A DNA stretch of 64,000 nt, taken from NCBI GenBank assembly GCA_031401035.1, contig JANNRA010000127.1, positions 1 through 64,000 of the forward strand. Reading direction: 5' to 3'. The notes under the pieces are model-generated. The model made no database searches and had not been told where the DNA came from. It saw nothing but the letters and a program-made list of their open reading frames with translations. The translations under genes and the position numbers were made by a program. Of the stretch, positions 39,715 to 48,896 are shown in pieces. The stretch comes from JANNRA01 sp031401035. GTDB lineage: Bacteria > Desulfobacterota > Binatia > HRBIN30 > CADEER01. The first letter of the stretch is position 1; each line of letters opens with the position of its first letter.

Positions 39715-40503
39715 ATGGCGATGCTCCTGACGAACTATGCGGCCGTACGCGACGCGCTGCGCCCCGGCGACGTCCTGGCGTTCGGCGGTACGAACCCGCT
39801 CTCGGTGCTCATCAAGGCCACCGCCAACTCGCCGGTGTCGCACGCGGCGATCGTCACCGCCGCCGCCACCGGCGCGGGCGACGCGGTGCTCGCCGAATCG
39901 ACGGTGGAGCTCAGCTCGCCGCCGGTGTTCGGCGTCCACCAGGCCGCCGGCGGGGCGATCGTCGGCGCCTACAAGGGGGCGGTCTGGTGGCTGCCCCTGG
40001 AGCGCAACGGCTACGGCGCGCACTTCAATCAGGCCGGCTTCAGCCAGTTCATCAAGGATGCCCGCGCACGGCCGTTCGACGTCCTGGGCGGGCTGCGCGT
40101 CGTCCTCAGCGACCTCGTCGACCTGCTGCGCGCGCTGCGCGCCGCGCAGCTCTTCGACAGCGACCGCGACGTCGGCGCGTTGTTCTGCTCGGAGTTGGTC
40201 GCCGGCGCGCTGGTCGGCGCCGGCATCGTCACAACCGTCCCGCCGGTCGACCCGGCCGACGTCTCGCCAACCGACCTCTGCGCCTGGAGAATCTACGAGC
40301 CGGACTACCATCACCTGCGCGGCGCCCAGGCGCCCATCGGCACCTTCGCCACGCGCGCCCCGGGTGCGGTGACGGGAACGCACGCGCTGCACCGGCGCAC
40401 GCTGCTGCAGCAGGCGGCGCAACAGCGGCTGGCGGAGATTCTGGTCAGCGATCCGCTGCACGCGCACGCCCTGCAGCACGCCCTCGACGCCATGCTGAAG
40501 TGA
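39715..40503 (+). CDS. YiiX/YaeF-like permuted papain-fold (NlpC/P60-superfamily) protein
   Basis: 262 residues. The order of motifs is permuted relative to NlpC/P60. First comes LRPGDVLAFGG with a downstream SPVSHAAIVT that supplies the His (about residue 43), and much later ALFCSELVAGALV supplies the Cys (about residue 162). This matches the YiiX/YebB-type family (PF05708), thought to cleave amide bonds or thioesters in lipids or peptides. No signal peptide is visible, so a cytosolic site is likely. Alone on its strand, it is divergent from the radical SAM gene with a 134-base gap and convergent with a lipoprotein gene 20 bases away. Confidence 0.8.
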   Translation: MAMLLTNYAAVRDALRPGDVLAFGGTNPLSVLIKATANSPVSHAAIVTAAATGAGDAVLAESTVELSSPPVFGVHQAAGGAIVGAYKGAVWWLPLERNGYGAHFNQAGFSQFIKDARARPFDVLGGLRVVLSDLVDLLRALRAAQLFDSDRDVGALFCSELVAGALVGAGIVTTVPPVDPADVSPTDLCAWRIYEPDYHHLRGAQAPIGTFATRAPGAVTGTHALHRRTLLQQAAQQRLAEILVSDPLHAHALQHALDAMLK

Positions 40504-40523
40504 GGCGGAGCGGCCGGCCCGCT

Positions 40524-41093
40524 TCACGGCGTCGTGGGCGCGACGTAGCCGACGCTGCGCTCGACCTCGCGCAGGTAGTCGAGCAGCGCGCGCGCCTCGC
40601 CGCTGGCGTTGGTCGCCGTGCGGTCGCCGCTGCCGGAAAGGACGACCTCTTTATACAGGCGCTTGGTGGGGTCGAGTTGGTAGGCGACCTCGAGCGTGCC
40701 GCCGCTGTCGCCGGTGCCGTCGGCGTGCGTGCGGGTGATGTGGCCGCGGCTGGCGGCAGGGATCAGGCGGGCGTTGTCGAGCAGGGTACGCGTGTCGACG
40801 GTGCCGACCTGGCGCGCCCCCTTGTGCTTGGTGACCATGTCGCGTTCGCTCAGCTCGCCGAGTTTGAGCTTCTCCGGGTACCATGGCGTGCCGTGGTGCT
40901 CGTAGGCCCAGACGATGCCGTCGCCGTCGATGTACATGCCGCTCAGCCGGTAGTCCCAGCCGAGTTGCAGGGTGTAGCGCTCGAGTACCACCGTGCCGGC
41001 AATGTCGTCGGCGGTGATCTTAGGGTCATCCATGGCGCCGCACCCCGCCAGGGTGAACAGCAGAGCCAGCGCCAGCCCTCGCATCCGCATCAT
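40524..41093 (-). CDS. Putative lipoprotein of unknown function
   Basis: 189 residues from the ATG at 41093, which follows a strong AAGGAGGAG site; an immediately following ATG (41090) is also possible. The signal ends in lipobox LAGCG, so Cys18 is probably lipidated. The mature domain has regular beta strands (GTVVLERYTLQLGWDYRLSG; GIVWAYEHHGTPW) and a terminal helix (EARALLDYLREVERS). No family is recognised. The gene lies 59 bases downstream of the beta-helix protein gene on the same strand and may be cotranscribed with it. Confidence 0.75.
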   Translation of the reverse strand: MMRMRGLALALLFTLAGCGAMDDPKITADDIAGTVVLERYTLQLGWDYRLSGMYIDGDGIVWAYEHHGTPWYPEKLKLGELSERDMVTKHKGARQVGTVDTRTLLDNARLIPAASRGHITRTHADGTGDSGGTLEVAYQLDPTKRLYKEVVLSGSGDRTATNASGEARALLDYLREVERSVGYVAPTTP

Positions 41094-41152
41094 CCGCTCC
41101 TCCTTCCGCGGGCTGCCTATAGCACGCGCCGCGACCCAGGCATCCTGCCTGG

Positions 41153-42877
41153 TCAGCGCCCGACACGCTCCGCGGCGCCGCGGTGCCGCGCCGTGACGCC
41201 GGCGCTGCCGTTCTCGCGCAGCTCGTCGGCGGCGAACACGCTCTCCCAACAGGCACCGGTGGCGGCGCGCCACTGGACGCGCAGCGGGCTGTCGACGCCG
41301 CCGGCCGGCAGGCGGACGCCGGCGGCCTGCGCCTGCAGGCGGGTGCGGCCGGCGCGCAGCACGGCGCGCGACACGCTCGCCGCGGCCGCTGACGCGTCGC
41401 GGTACCTGAACCCGGCCCCACCGTCACTCCGCCAGTGATCTCCCGCGGCGACGACGAGGCCCGCCAGCGGCCGCGGCGCGGCAGCATCGAAGACACACAG
41501 CGCCGCGGTGCCGGCCGGAACGCCGAACCGCGCCAGCGTCGACGCCGCGCCGCGCCGCCAATGCCACGTCAGCGATCCCGCGCCGGTGATCTGCAGCTCG
41601 GCGCGCCGCGCGGCGGCGCAGCCGGACCCGTCGAGCGGCGCATGCGCACAGGCGGCCCGTTCGACGTCGCAGACATCGTCGGTGCAGGGGTCGGCGTCGG
41701 ACTCGCACCGGGTGCCGGCCGGCGCCAGCACGCAGGTCGCCGTGCAGCATTCATCCGCCGACGCGGCGACATCGCAGGCCTCGCCGAGATCGACGACCCC
41801 GTCGCCGCAGGCGCCGGCGGTGGCCTCATGGGCGCCGATGTCGCAGCGGCCGTGGCGCGGCGCGCCGCGCTGGTCGGTGCCGGGGCATCTCGCCTCGTTG
41901 CCGGCGTCGATCGCCGCGCTGGACACGGCCAGGGCGTGTGTCGGCGTCGCCCCGCCGGTGGCACGCAGGGGCAGCAGCGCCGCGACGGCGCGCGAGAGAT
42001 CGGAGGCGCGCGACCACGGGCAGGTGCCGTCGTCGTCGAGGTTGCTGCCGAGCGAACGGCCGCTCCCCGGGGCGCAGTTGCCGGGGGCGTTGCCGGCCAG
42101 CAGCGTAGCGACGAAGAGCAGCGAGAGGGCACCGGCGTCGTTGCGCACGCCACCGCCCTGGTTGTAGGCGATGGTGCTGCTCTCGATGGCGCACGGCGCC
42201 GCGAATCCGCACTCCTGGTCGATGAAGACACCGCCGCCATCGGCCGCGGCGTTGCCGCTCACCGTCGCGTTGCGCAGCAGGAGGGCGCGCGTGAAGCCCT
42301 GGTAGTAGAGGCCGCCGCCGCGACTGGCGCGATTGTCGCGCAGCGTCGAGTCGACGACCGTGAGATCGCCGGCTCCGACGTAGGCGCCGCCGCCCCAGCC
42401 GTCGCTGTCGTTCTCCGCCAGAACGACGCGCTCGAGGGTGAGCCCGCCGCCCTGGACGGCGACGCCGGCGCCATTGCCGGCACCGCCGCGCAGACGCCCG
42501 CCGCGCAGGGTCAGGTCGACCAGGCGCACGACGCCGTTGATCACGTGCACGACGCGGTCGAGACGCTGCGCGTCGATGATGGTCGCCGCGGCGCCGGCGC
42601 CGCTGATGACCACATCGGCGCCGACGTCGAGATCGCCGCGGCGTCCGTCGTCCTCACCGGCGCCGGCGCGCGACAGCAGGAACAGGCCAGCCGGCAGCTC
42701 GATGCGATCCTCGTTGCGCCGCGCGTTGGCCACCGCGATCGCCTCGCGTAGCGAGCAGTGCGCGTCGCAGGCGCCGTCGACGGTGTCGTCGCTGGTGGTG
42801 ACGGTGAACGTCGCGGCGCCGGCGGGCAGGCCGCCGACGGTGACGGCGGCAAGGAGGCAGACGAGCAGGACGCGCAC
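41153..42877 (-). CDS. Exported right-handed beta-helix protein (CSLREAI type)
   Basis: 574 residues if it starts at the GTG at 42877, which gives a clean signal peptide (RVLLVCLLAAVTVGGLPAGA); the frame is open to 42985, but that would overlap the preceding gene by 59 bases. The mature start FTVTTSDDTVDG then CSLREAIAVAN is the hallmark of surface beta-helix proteins; coils of the form 'LTL-GG', 'NDSDGWGGG', 'NRASRGGGLYY' follow, ending DIGAHEA. A Cys-rich segment (about 385-450) resembles the CxDGxxDxGExCD repeat (ACGDGVVDLGEACD), then a beta domain closes the chain. Probably a secreted or surface adhesin or polysaccharide-binding protein. Confidence 0.85.
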   Translation of the reverse strand: MRVLLVCLLAAVTVGGLPAGAATFTVTTSDDTVDGACDAHCSLREAIAVANARRNEDRIELPAGLFLLSRAGAGEDDGRRGDLDVGADVVISGAGAAATIIDAQRLDRVVHVINGVVRLVDLTLRGGRLRGGAGNGAGVAVQGGGLTLERVVLAENDSDGWGGGAYVGAGDLTVVDSTLRDNRASRGGGLYYQGFTRALLLRNATVSGNAAADGGGVFIDQECGFAAPCAIESSTIAYNQGGGVRNDAGALSLLFVATLLAGNAPGNCAPGSGRSLGSNLDDDGTCPWSRASDLSRAVAALLPLRATGGATPTHALAVSSAAIDAGNEARCPGTDQRGAPRHGRCDIGAHEATAGACGDGVVDLGEACDVAASADECCTATCVLAPAGTRCESDADPCTDDVCDVERAACAHAPLDGSGCAAARRAELQITGAGSLTWHWRRGAASTLARFGVPAGTAALCVFDAAAPRPLAGLVVAAGDHWRSDGGAGFRYRDASAAAASVSRAVLRAGRTRLQAQAAGVRLPAGGVDSPLRVQWRAATGACWESVFAADELRENGSAGVTARHRGAAERVGR

Positions 42878-42926
42878 CGCGGCACTGTGCCTGCCGGCGC
42901 CGCCGACGGGCAAGCGCCGCGCCCTC

Positions 42927-45245
42927 CTACTGACAACTCGGCGGCGGCAGGGTGTGGAACTCGACGCTGGTACCGCCGCCGCCACTCGAGCCGCGCGTGA
43001 TGCCGAGCGTGCCGGCGTGGCCGGGCGCGAAGTGCGGGTTGGAGCCGAGCGCGTCGGCGCTCATCGTGAACGGCTCCAGCACCAGGCCGCTCTGCGCGTC
43101 GCTGCCGAGCAGCTCATAGACGGCGATGACGCCGTTGGTCGCCGTGCGGCTGGTGTACTGCGCCACCCAGTCGGCTCCCATCGGGTGGACCTGCGTCGTC
43201 CAGCGGTGGTTGGTCTTCTCGGCCACCGTGTCGATGACCCGGTCGGCGATGTCGATCGAGTTGCTCGCCGTGCGCGCGAAGGTCGCGAAGTGAATCTGCC
43301 AGGGCGCGCTGTGCGAGCGGGCCGAGTTCTCGGTCCACAGGGCGGCGAAGTGGCCGCCGTTCCAGGCGATGTCCGGGAACTCGTCCCACAGGTATTCCTT
43401 GTCGCCGGGCACTTTCTTGTGGCCGCTGATGACGCCCGTCAGCGGCCAGTACCTGGTCATCGTGCCGCCATCGGCGATTTTGATGTCCTTGACGCTGAGG
43501 ATGGCGAAGCCGGCGCCGTCGAAGGCCGCCGCCGGGTAGAACTGGTGCGTCAGGTCGAAGTCGACCAGGTTGACCACCGCGCTGGTGGCGGCGCCGTTGG
43601 CGTCGAGCTTGAAGGCGTAGGCGCATGAGTGGCCGGCGCACTCGCCCTCGACGACGCCGAGGAAGCCGCCCGGGAAGGCGTCGATGTCCCCGTCCGACTC
43701 CTGGTCGTACACCGGGCTGACGAACAGCGTCGGACCGACCGGGTGGCGATGGCTGAGGGCGCCCAGCGTGGTCATCGACTGGTAATACAGCGTCGCGTTC
43801 TCGGCCGTCAGCAGACCGAAGTGATCGCCGTTCCAGGCGACCATGTAGTAATGGGCGCGGAAGGCGATCTTGGGAATCTGGATCACCATCGTCGGGGCGA
43901 CGGTGATCTGCCCGGCGAGATCGACGTGCGCGTAGTACAGGCGCGCAAAGTTAGTCGCGCCGGGATCCTGGCGCAGCCAGAAGATTCCCCAGCCGCTGTC
44001 GGTGGGGATGGTGCGCGTCAGCCACACCTCGCCGCCCGACTGCTGACTGATGGTGAGCGGCGCCGAGACGTTCCAGGCGAGCCCGCTGACACAGGTCTGC
44101 GTCGGCGTCGGCGACGGCGTCGCGGTCGGCGTCGCGGTCTGCGTGCGCGTGCCCGTGCGCGTCGGGGTGTTGGTCGTCGTCGCGCTCGGCACCAGCGTCG
44201 CGGTGGCGGTGCGCGGCGGCGTGCTGGTGCGGGTCGCCGTGCGCGTGTTGGTCGGCGTGCGCGTGTCGGTGATCGATGGCGTCTGGGTCTGGGTGTTGGT
44301 GCCGGTGGCGCTCGGCGTCGGCGTCTTGGTGCGCGTCGGCGAGAGGGTCGCGGTCGGCGGCACGGTCGCGCTCGGCGGGATGGCGGCGGTGAAGGTCCGC
44401 GTCGCCGCGCTGGTGGTCGTTCGCGTACCGCTGGCGGTCGCGGTCGGCGGCGGCGTCGCGCTGGCACTGGCGGTCGCGGTCCATGTCGCGGTGGGCGGCG
44501 GCGCGGTCCATGTCGCGGTGGCGGTCGACGTTGCGGTGTCGAGCGGCGTTGCGGTGTCGAGCGCCGCGGCCGTGTCGACCGGCGTCGCCGTGGCGGTCGG
44601 CGTCGTGCCCGGCGCCTGCCAGTTACCAGTGCAGTCGCCGAAGAGGATGGCGAGGAAATCCTGCCCGGCGACCGGTGGCGACAACGGCGTGAACGCGATC
44701 GCGCCGGGCACGCAGACCGGCGCCATCTGCGGCGTCACCAGGCTCTGGTTGAGGGCGCTGGCGGGACCGGGGACGAAGGCGAAGTCCGAGCCGCAGGTCT
44801 CGGCGACCGGCAGGCGATCGCGCATGCCGGCGACCAGTTGCAGCATACGCGCCGCGTCGAGGGCGCTGATGCTGCCGTCGCCGGTCACATCGCACGCCAG
44901 GCGCTGCTGGGCGGTGAAGGTGCGGCTGCCGACCACTGCCTGCAACGTCCAGGTGGCGTCGAGCGCGCTGACGCCGGCGCCGCGGTCGCCGAGCTTGCTT
45001 GGCGTCAGCTGCCAGTCGCCCGGCCCCGGATCGGCGAAGGCGAAGGCGCCGCCGAGGTCGCTGTAACTGGCCGTGCTGCCGACGCCGTCGAGCGCGACCA
45101 CCACCGCGGGCACCGCCGCGCCGCCGCTGTAGTAACGCACCTGACCGCTGACTTCGCCCTGCGCCTGCGCGTGCTCAGGCAGGGCGATCAGCGCCAACAG
45201 CGCCAGTCCCACCCGTCCGCAGCAGCTTGCCAACAACGCCTCCAT
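42927..45245 (-). CDS. Large exported protein with dockerin-like segment and Thr/Pro-rich linker
   Basis: 772 residues from the ATG at 45245 with GAGGGA upstream; in-frame DNA before it lacks a signal. The signal peptide ends EHAQAQG. A carboxypeptidase-regulatory-like beta domain (SGQVRYYSGG.AVPAVVVALDG) comes first, then a dockerin-like pair with calcium-loop DVTGDGSISALDAARMLQLV near residue 120. A ~190-residue Thr/Ala/Pro tract (TATPT, TRTPTNTRT units) spans about residues 215-410. The C-terminal ~360 residues look like a beta-propeller or similar repeat (WNGDHFG, WNGGHFA, then AQYTSR). It is exported and probably displayed on the cell surface, followed 49 bases later by the beta-helix gene. 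Confidence 0.83.
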   Translation of the reverse strand: MEALLASCCGRVGLALLALIALPEHAQAQGEVSGQVRYYSGGAAVPAVVVALDGVGSTASYSDLGGAFAFADPGPGDWQLTPSKLGDRGAGVSALDATWTLQAVVGSRTFTAQQRLACDVTGDGSISALDAARMLQLVAGMRDRLPVAETCGSDFAFVPGPASALNQSLVTPQMAPVCVPGAIAFTPLSPPVAGQDFLAILFGDCTGNWQAPGTTPTATATPVDTAAALDTATPLDTATSTATATWTAPPPTATWTATASASATPPPTATASGTRTTTSAATRTFTAAIPPSATVPPTATLSPTRTKTPTPSATGTNTQTQTPSITDTRTPTNTRTATRTSTPPRTATATLVPSATTTNTPTRTGTRTQTATPTATPSPTPTQTCVSGLAWNVSAPLTISQQSGGEVWLTRTIPTDSGWGIFWLRQDPGATNFARLYYAHVDLAGQITVAPTMVIQIPKIAFRAHYYMVAWNGDHFGLLTAENATLYYQSMTTLGALSHRHPVGPTLFVSPVYDQESDGDIDAFPGGFLGVVEGECAGHSCAYAFKLDANGAATSAVVNLVDFDLTHQFYPAAAFDGAGFAILSVKDIKIADGGTMTRYWPLTGVISGHKKVPGDKEYLWDEFPDIAWNGGHFAALWTENSARSHSAPWQIHFATFARTASNSIDIADRVIDTVAEKTNHRWTTQVHPMGADWVAQYTSRTATNGVIAVYELLGSDAQSGLVLEPFTMSADALGSNPHFAPGHAGTLGITRGSSGGGGTSVEFHTLPPPSCQ

Positions 45246-45368
45246 ACTCCCTCGTAACGGAGGCAACGCCAGCAACCCCGGTGCCACCACCTCCCCCTCG
45301 CCGGCGACCGGATATAGCACGTCACGCGGCAAAGCGTGCGGCCATATTGTGACGCTTACGGGCGGCGA

Positions 45369-45617
45369 TCAGCGGCGCGAGCGAGCAGCGCGGCAGGCGG
45401 CATGGTAGACGGCGACGAAATCGGCCTGGCGCAACCAGGTCTGCACGGCGCTCGCGTCGAGTCCGCACTCGCGCGCCGCGGCGCCCACCGTCTCCTGCCG
45501 TAACAGCGCCCGAATGGCGGCGGACTGCTCGCGCGACAACCCGCCGTCGACGGCGGGGAACCTGAGGGGCTCACGCCCCCGCTCAGCCCGCTTCAGGGCC
45601 TCCCAGATCTTGCTCAC
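45369..45617 (-). CDS. Small protein with helix-turn-helix-like segment
   Basis: 82 residues from a GTG at 45617 (an ATG three codons earlier is in frame). The start SKIWEALKRAERGRE resembles the N-termini of polysaccharide tyrosine kinases, but no kinase follows. Residues about 32-65 (REQSAAIRALLRQETVGAAARECGLDASAVQTWLRQADF) are predicted helices resembling an HTH or resolvase-type DNA-binding unit. The tail is Arg/Ala-rich. It lies alone; the adjoining 45618-45876 stretch shows no gene. Function and reality both uncertain, although codon positions look coding. Confidence 0.55.
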   Translation of the reverse strand: MSKIWEALKRAERGREPLRFPAVDGGLSREQSAAIRALLRQETVGAAARECGLDASAVQTWLRQADFVAVYHAACRAARSRR

Positions 45618-45876
45618 GCAATACACCGCAACGACCGGGCCGCATTGCGGCGACCGGTCACCTCCGCTTGGTACATGACGCAGCGCGGCAAACCTACCTG
45701 GGGAAAACCCCTAGAGCACGTGGCAGGTTCGCGCGCCTGACGCGCCGCGACCGGGCCGGCTCGACGGCGAGCTCGGCGACCCCACCGCGACGTGGCGGGC
45801 ATCGACGGCGAATCTGCGGCGGTCGGCGGGGCTGCCCGCGAGGCGCGCGGCGCGGCGCCAGGAGAGACGGGGGCGG

Positions 45877-47658
45877 TCAGCCCGCCGCGAGGCGCGCCTG
45901 CACGGTGGCGTCGAGCGGCACGTACGTACGCTGGGCATCGTCGCGGAACCACAGCGGGTCGGAGACGACCGTCGGGTCCCAGCCCTCCTGCTGCAGGCGG
46001 GTCTTGGTGTGCTTCAGTGTCCCGGTGACGTCCATCGCCGCACCGAGCCGCACGAACAGCGGGCGCGCGTAGGATGGCAGCGCGCGTTCCGCGAAGGCGT
46101 AGTACACGGCGGGGTCGAACGCCGCGCCCGGCGCGAGGACGACCAACGCCATACCGGCGCGGCCGTCAGCGTGCGGCACCTGGACGCCGTAGACCGCCGT
46201 CTCGCTGACGCCGGGAGCGCCGTTGAGCAGTTCCGCCACCTCGGCGGTGGCAACGTTCTCGCCCTTCCAGCGGAAGGTGTCGCCGATGCGATCGACGAAG
46301 TAGTAGTACGCAGCGCGGTCGCGGCGCAGCAGGTCGCCGGTACGCAGGTAACAGTCGCCGGCTGCGAAGCAGTTTCGCAGCAGTTTTGCCTCATTGTCGG
46401 CTTTGTTCACGTAGCCGTCGAAGCTCATCGTCGTGTTCTGCGCCACCAGGCCGAGCAGCTCGCCGACCTCGCCCGGCTTGCACTCGACCAGGAAGCCGTC
46501 GGCGCCGCGGCGCGGCTGCTGGGCCGTGACGTCGAACTGCACCAGCTTGAGCTGCGCGTGCGTGAACGGCGCCGCGCGCCCGACCGAGCCGACTCGGCCG
46601 CGGCGGTTCATCAGGCTCAGGTTGGCCTCGGTCTGCCCGTAGGTCTCGATCACCCGGTCGATGCCGAAGCGCCCGACGAAGGCGCCCCAGATGTCTGGCC
46701 GCAGCCCCGGCCCGGTGGCGACGCGCAGCCGGTGGGCGCGGTCGCGCGCCGTCGGCGGCGTGCGCAGCAGGTAGCGGCACAGCTCGCCGACGTACATGAA
46801 GTGCGTCGCGCCGTGGCGCACGACGTCGTCGAGAAAGGCGCTGGCGGAGAAGCGGCGCCGCGACGCGAAGGTGGTACCGGCGTGGAAGGCGGGCGCGAAG
46901 CCGACGAAGTTCGAGTAGCCGTGGTAGAGCGGCGTCGGCGCGTACGAGCAGTCGCCCTCGCGCAGGTCGAGGATGATGCGCAGCGACTGTCCGCCCATGG
47001 TGAAGCGCGCGTGGCGGATGATGGTCGGCTTCGGGAAGCCGGTGGTGCCGGAGGTGTAGATGTACATCATCACGTCGGCGATCTTGACGTCGGGGATGTT
47101 CGGCTCGTGCGCCGCCGTCGCCGCGAGCGCGTCGCTGAGCGAGCGGGCGCCGCCGGCGAGCACCGCCGACGGCGCCAGGGCGTAGAGGACGCGCCCGGCC
47201 AGCGGCGCCAGTTCCGCCACCGCCTCCCAACAGGCGGCGTCGGCCAGCACCACGGCCGCGCCCGCGGCGGCGAGCACGTGCGCCAGGGCGGCCCCGCGCA
47301 AGTTGGTGTTGATCAGCGCGCCGATACTGCCGAGCTTGGCCATCGCTCCTTCCGCCATCAGGAAGTCGGGCGAGTTCTCCATCATGATCGCCACCGTCTG
47401 CCCGCGTGCGACGCCGGCCGCGGCGAGCAGGTTGGCGTAGCGGTTGACGCCGGCGTTGTAGGCACCGAAGGACACCGTCTCGGTCTCGAAACGCAGCAGG
47501 GGTCGATCCGGGATGCGCTCGGCCTGCTCGCGCATCAGGTAGCCGCAGGTGCGGAAGCCGTCGGCGCCGGCCTGCTTCAGCGCCTCGCCGATGCGCTTGT
47601 AGTGGGGAATCTCACGCAGGTCCTCGACCAGCGTGGCCAGGCGCGAGAGCAGGTCCAT
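45877..47658 (-). CDS. Long-chain/very-long-chain acyl-CoA synthetase (AMP-forming)
   Basis: 593 residues from the ATG at 47658. The ATP-binding motif YTSGTTGFPKP lies at 201-211; later motifs are VIETYGQTEANLS, YLRTGDLLRRD, DRIGDTFRWKGENVAT and the C-terminal RLPLF-type LVRLGAAMDVTGTLKHTKTRL. The 'RWKGENV-T-EV' form and the fatty-acid transport protein-like N-terminus suggest the FATP/very-long-chain branch, which activates fatty or bile/steroid side-chain acids as CoA esters. It begins 8 bases after the esterase stop on the same strand, so ester cleavage followed by CoA activation is a natural pair. Confidence 0.92.
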   Translation of the reverse strand: MDLLSRLATLVEDLREIPHYKRIGEALKQAGADGFRTCGYLMREQAERIPDRPLLRFETETVSFGAYNAGVNRYANLLAAAGVARGQTVAIMMENSPDFLMAEGAMAKLGSIGALINTNLRGAALAHVLAAAGAAVVLADAACWEAVAELAPLAGRVLYALAPSAVLAGGARSLSDALAATAAHEPNIPDVKIADVMMYIYTSGTTGFPKPTIIRHARFTMGGQSLRIILDLREGDCSYAPTPLYHGYSNFVGFAPAFHAGTTFASRRRFSASAFLDDVVRHGATHFMYVGELCRYLLRTPPTARDRAHRLRVATGPGLRPDIWGAFVGRFGIDRVIETYGQTEANLSLMNRRGRVGSVGRAAPFTHAQLKLVQFDVTAQQPRRGADGFLVECKPGEVGELLGLVAQNTTMSFDGYVNKADNEAKLLRNCFAAGDCYLRTGDLLRRDRAAYYYFVDRIGDTFRWKGENVATAEVAELLNGAPGVSETAVYGVQVPHADGRAGMALVVLAPGAAFDPAVYYAFAERALPSYARPLFVRLGAAMDVTGTLKHTKTRLQQEGWDPTVVSDPLWFRDDAQRTYVPLDATVQARLAAG

Positions 47659-47666
47659 GCCTCGGC

Positions 47667-48608
47667 TCAGCGGCGGGAGAAGGCGAAGCGCAGCGTGCCG
47701 GTGGCCTCGCGCACGGCGGCTACCGCCTGGTCCATGATCGCGCCCATCCCGAAGAAGCCGTGGATCATGCCGTCGTAGCGGCGCAGCTTCGCCGCCACGC
47801 CGGCCGCCTCGAGGGCGTGCGCGTAGGCCTCGCCCTCGTCGCGCAGCGGATCGAACTCGGCGGTGATGACCAGCGCCGGCGGCAGGCCGGCGAGGCTCGC
47901 GGCACGCAACGGCGAGGCGTAGGGCTCGGCGCCACGGGCGGGATCGTCGCCGAGGTAGTGGTCCCAGAACCAGCGCATATCGTCGGTGGTGAGCAGATAG
48001 CCGCTGGCGTTGTCGCGGTAGGAGGCCGAGCGGAAGTCGTGGTCGGTGGCCGGGTAGACGAGCAGTTGCAGCACCAGCCCCGGCCCGCCGCGATCGCGCG
48101 CCATCTGCGCCACCACCGCCGCCAGGTTGCCGCCGGCGCTGTCGCCGCCGACGGCGATGCGCCGGGCGTCGACGCCCAGCTCGGCGGCGTACTCGGCGCA
48201 CCAGCGCGTCGCCGCGTAGCAGTCCTCGGCGGCGGCCGGATAGCGGTACTCAGGCGCCAGGCGGTAGTCGACCGACACCACCACGCAGCCGGCGCCGGCA
48301 GCGAGCTCGCGGCAGGTGCCGTCGTGCGTCTCCAGGCTTCCGATCACCCAGCCGCCGCCGTGGAAGTACACCAACAGCGGCAGCGGCGCCGTGCCGGCCG
48401 GCGTGTAGACGCGCACCGGCATCTCGCCACCCGGCCCCGGCAGGCGGCGGTCGGCGACCGACGCCAGCACTGGCGGCGACGCGGTGCGCATCGACGCCAT
48501 CGCCTCCATCATCTGGCGCGCGTCCGCCACCGGCATCGCCGACAGCGCCGGTCCGCCGAGCGCTTCAATCTGGTCGAGAAAGGCCTTCGCCTGGGGATCG
48601 ATGGGCAT
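47667..48608 (-). CDS. HSL-family alpha/beta hydrolase (esterase/lipase)
   Basis: 313 residues from the ATG at 48608, after GGAGGTATTGCC. The oxyanion motif HGGGW lies at 83-87, the nucleophile elbow GDSAG with Ser157 at 155-159; the acid is probably the Asp in FDPLRDEG and the base the His in MIHGFF. This is the complete hormone-sensitive-lipase/Aes-type triad of bacterial fold-3 carboxylesterases. No signal peptide is present, so it acts in the cytoplasm on short acyl or steroid esters. The acyl-CoA ligase gene follows 8 bases later. Confidence 0.93.
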   Translation of the reverse strand: MPIDPQAKAFLDQIEALGGPALSAMPVADARQMMEAMASMRTASPPVLASVADRRLPGPGGEMPVRVYTPAGTAPLPLLVYFHGGGWVIGSLETHDGTCRELAAGAGCVVVSVDYRLAPEYRYPAAAEDCYAATRWCAEYAAELGVDARRIAVGGDSAGGNLAAVVAQMARDRGGPGLVLQLLVYPATDHDFRSASYRDNASGYLLTTDDMRWFWDHYLGDDPARGAEPYASPLRAASLAGLPPALVITAEFDPLRDEGEAYAHALEAAGVAAKLRRYDGMIHGFFGMGAIMDQAVAAVREATGTLRFAFSRR

Positions 48609-48660
48609 GGGCAATACCTCCGCAGCAGGGGGATCCTCGTGGCCGGTATCGGCGAGATGG

Positions 48661-48776
48661 GTAGTAGGGGGTGATCCCCTCACCCTGACCCTCTCCCTGC
48701 GGGAGAGGGGACCTTGCCCAGCAGCGCGTTGCTTGCAGGGTCCCCTCTCCCGCAGGGAGAGGGTCAGGGTGAGGGG
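48661..48776 (+). repeat. 116-bp palindromic dispersed repeat, copy 2
   Basis: A near-identical inverted copy of 314-429, here in the opposite orientation: both ends and both hairpin arms (about 48676-48712 and 48740-48776) match, with about nine differences in 116 bases. The conserved flank GTAGTAGGGGGTGATCCCC is part of the unit. It fills the leader between the esterase gene start and the P450 gene end. No gene is seen in 48609-48896. Confidence 0.82.
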
Positions 48777-48833
48777 GTGTCGACTGCCGATTCAACCGGT
48801 GCATGCCACTAGTACGGGATCTCCGATCGGATT

Positions 48834-48891
48834 TCACACGGAGGCACGGGGGCGGGCCCGTCCCTCTCCGTCGCTCCGCGCCTCCGTGTGA
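48834..48891. terminator. Stem-loop just past the P450 gene end, possible terminator
   Basis: A 12-bp perfect inverted repeat, TCACACGGAGGC (48834-48845) with GCCTCCGTGTGA (48880-48891), encloses a second small hairpin (ACGGG...CCCGT, 48846-48861). It begins 5 bases past the P450 stop on the minus strand. There is no clear T-run, so it may be a transcript-end structure or another repeat. Confidence 0.45.
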
Positions 48892-48896
48892 GAGCG

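Noticed and set aside
44080..44620. Short-period repeats in the surface-protein gene, considered as CRISPR or non-coding repeat array
   Set aside because: The repeats are in frame, code for Thr/Pro/Ala units and have no constant-length spacers.
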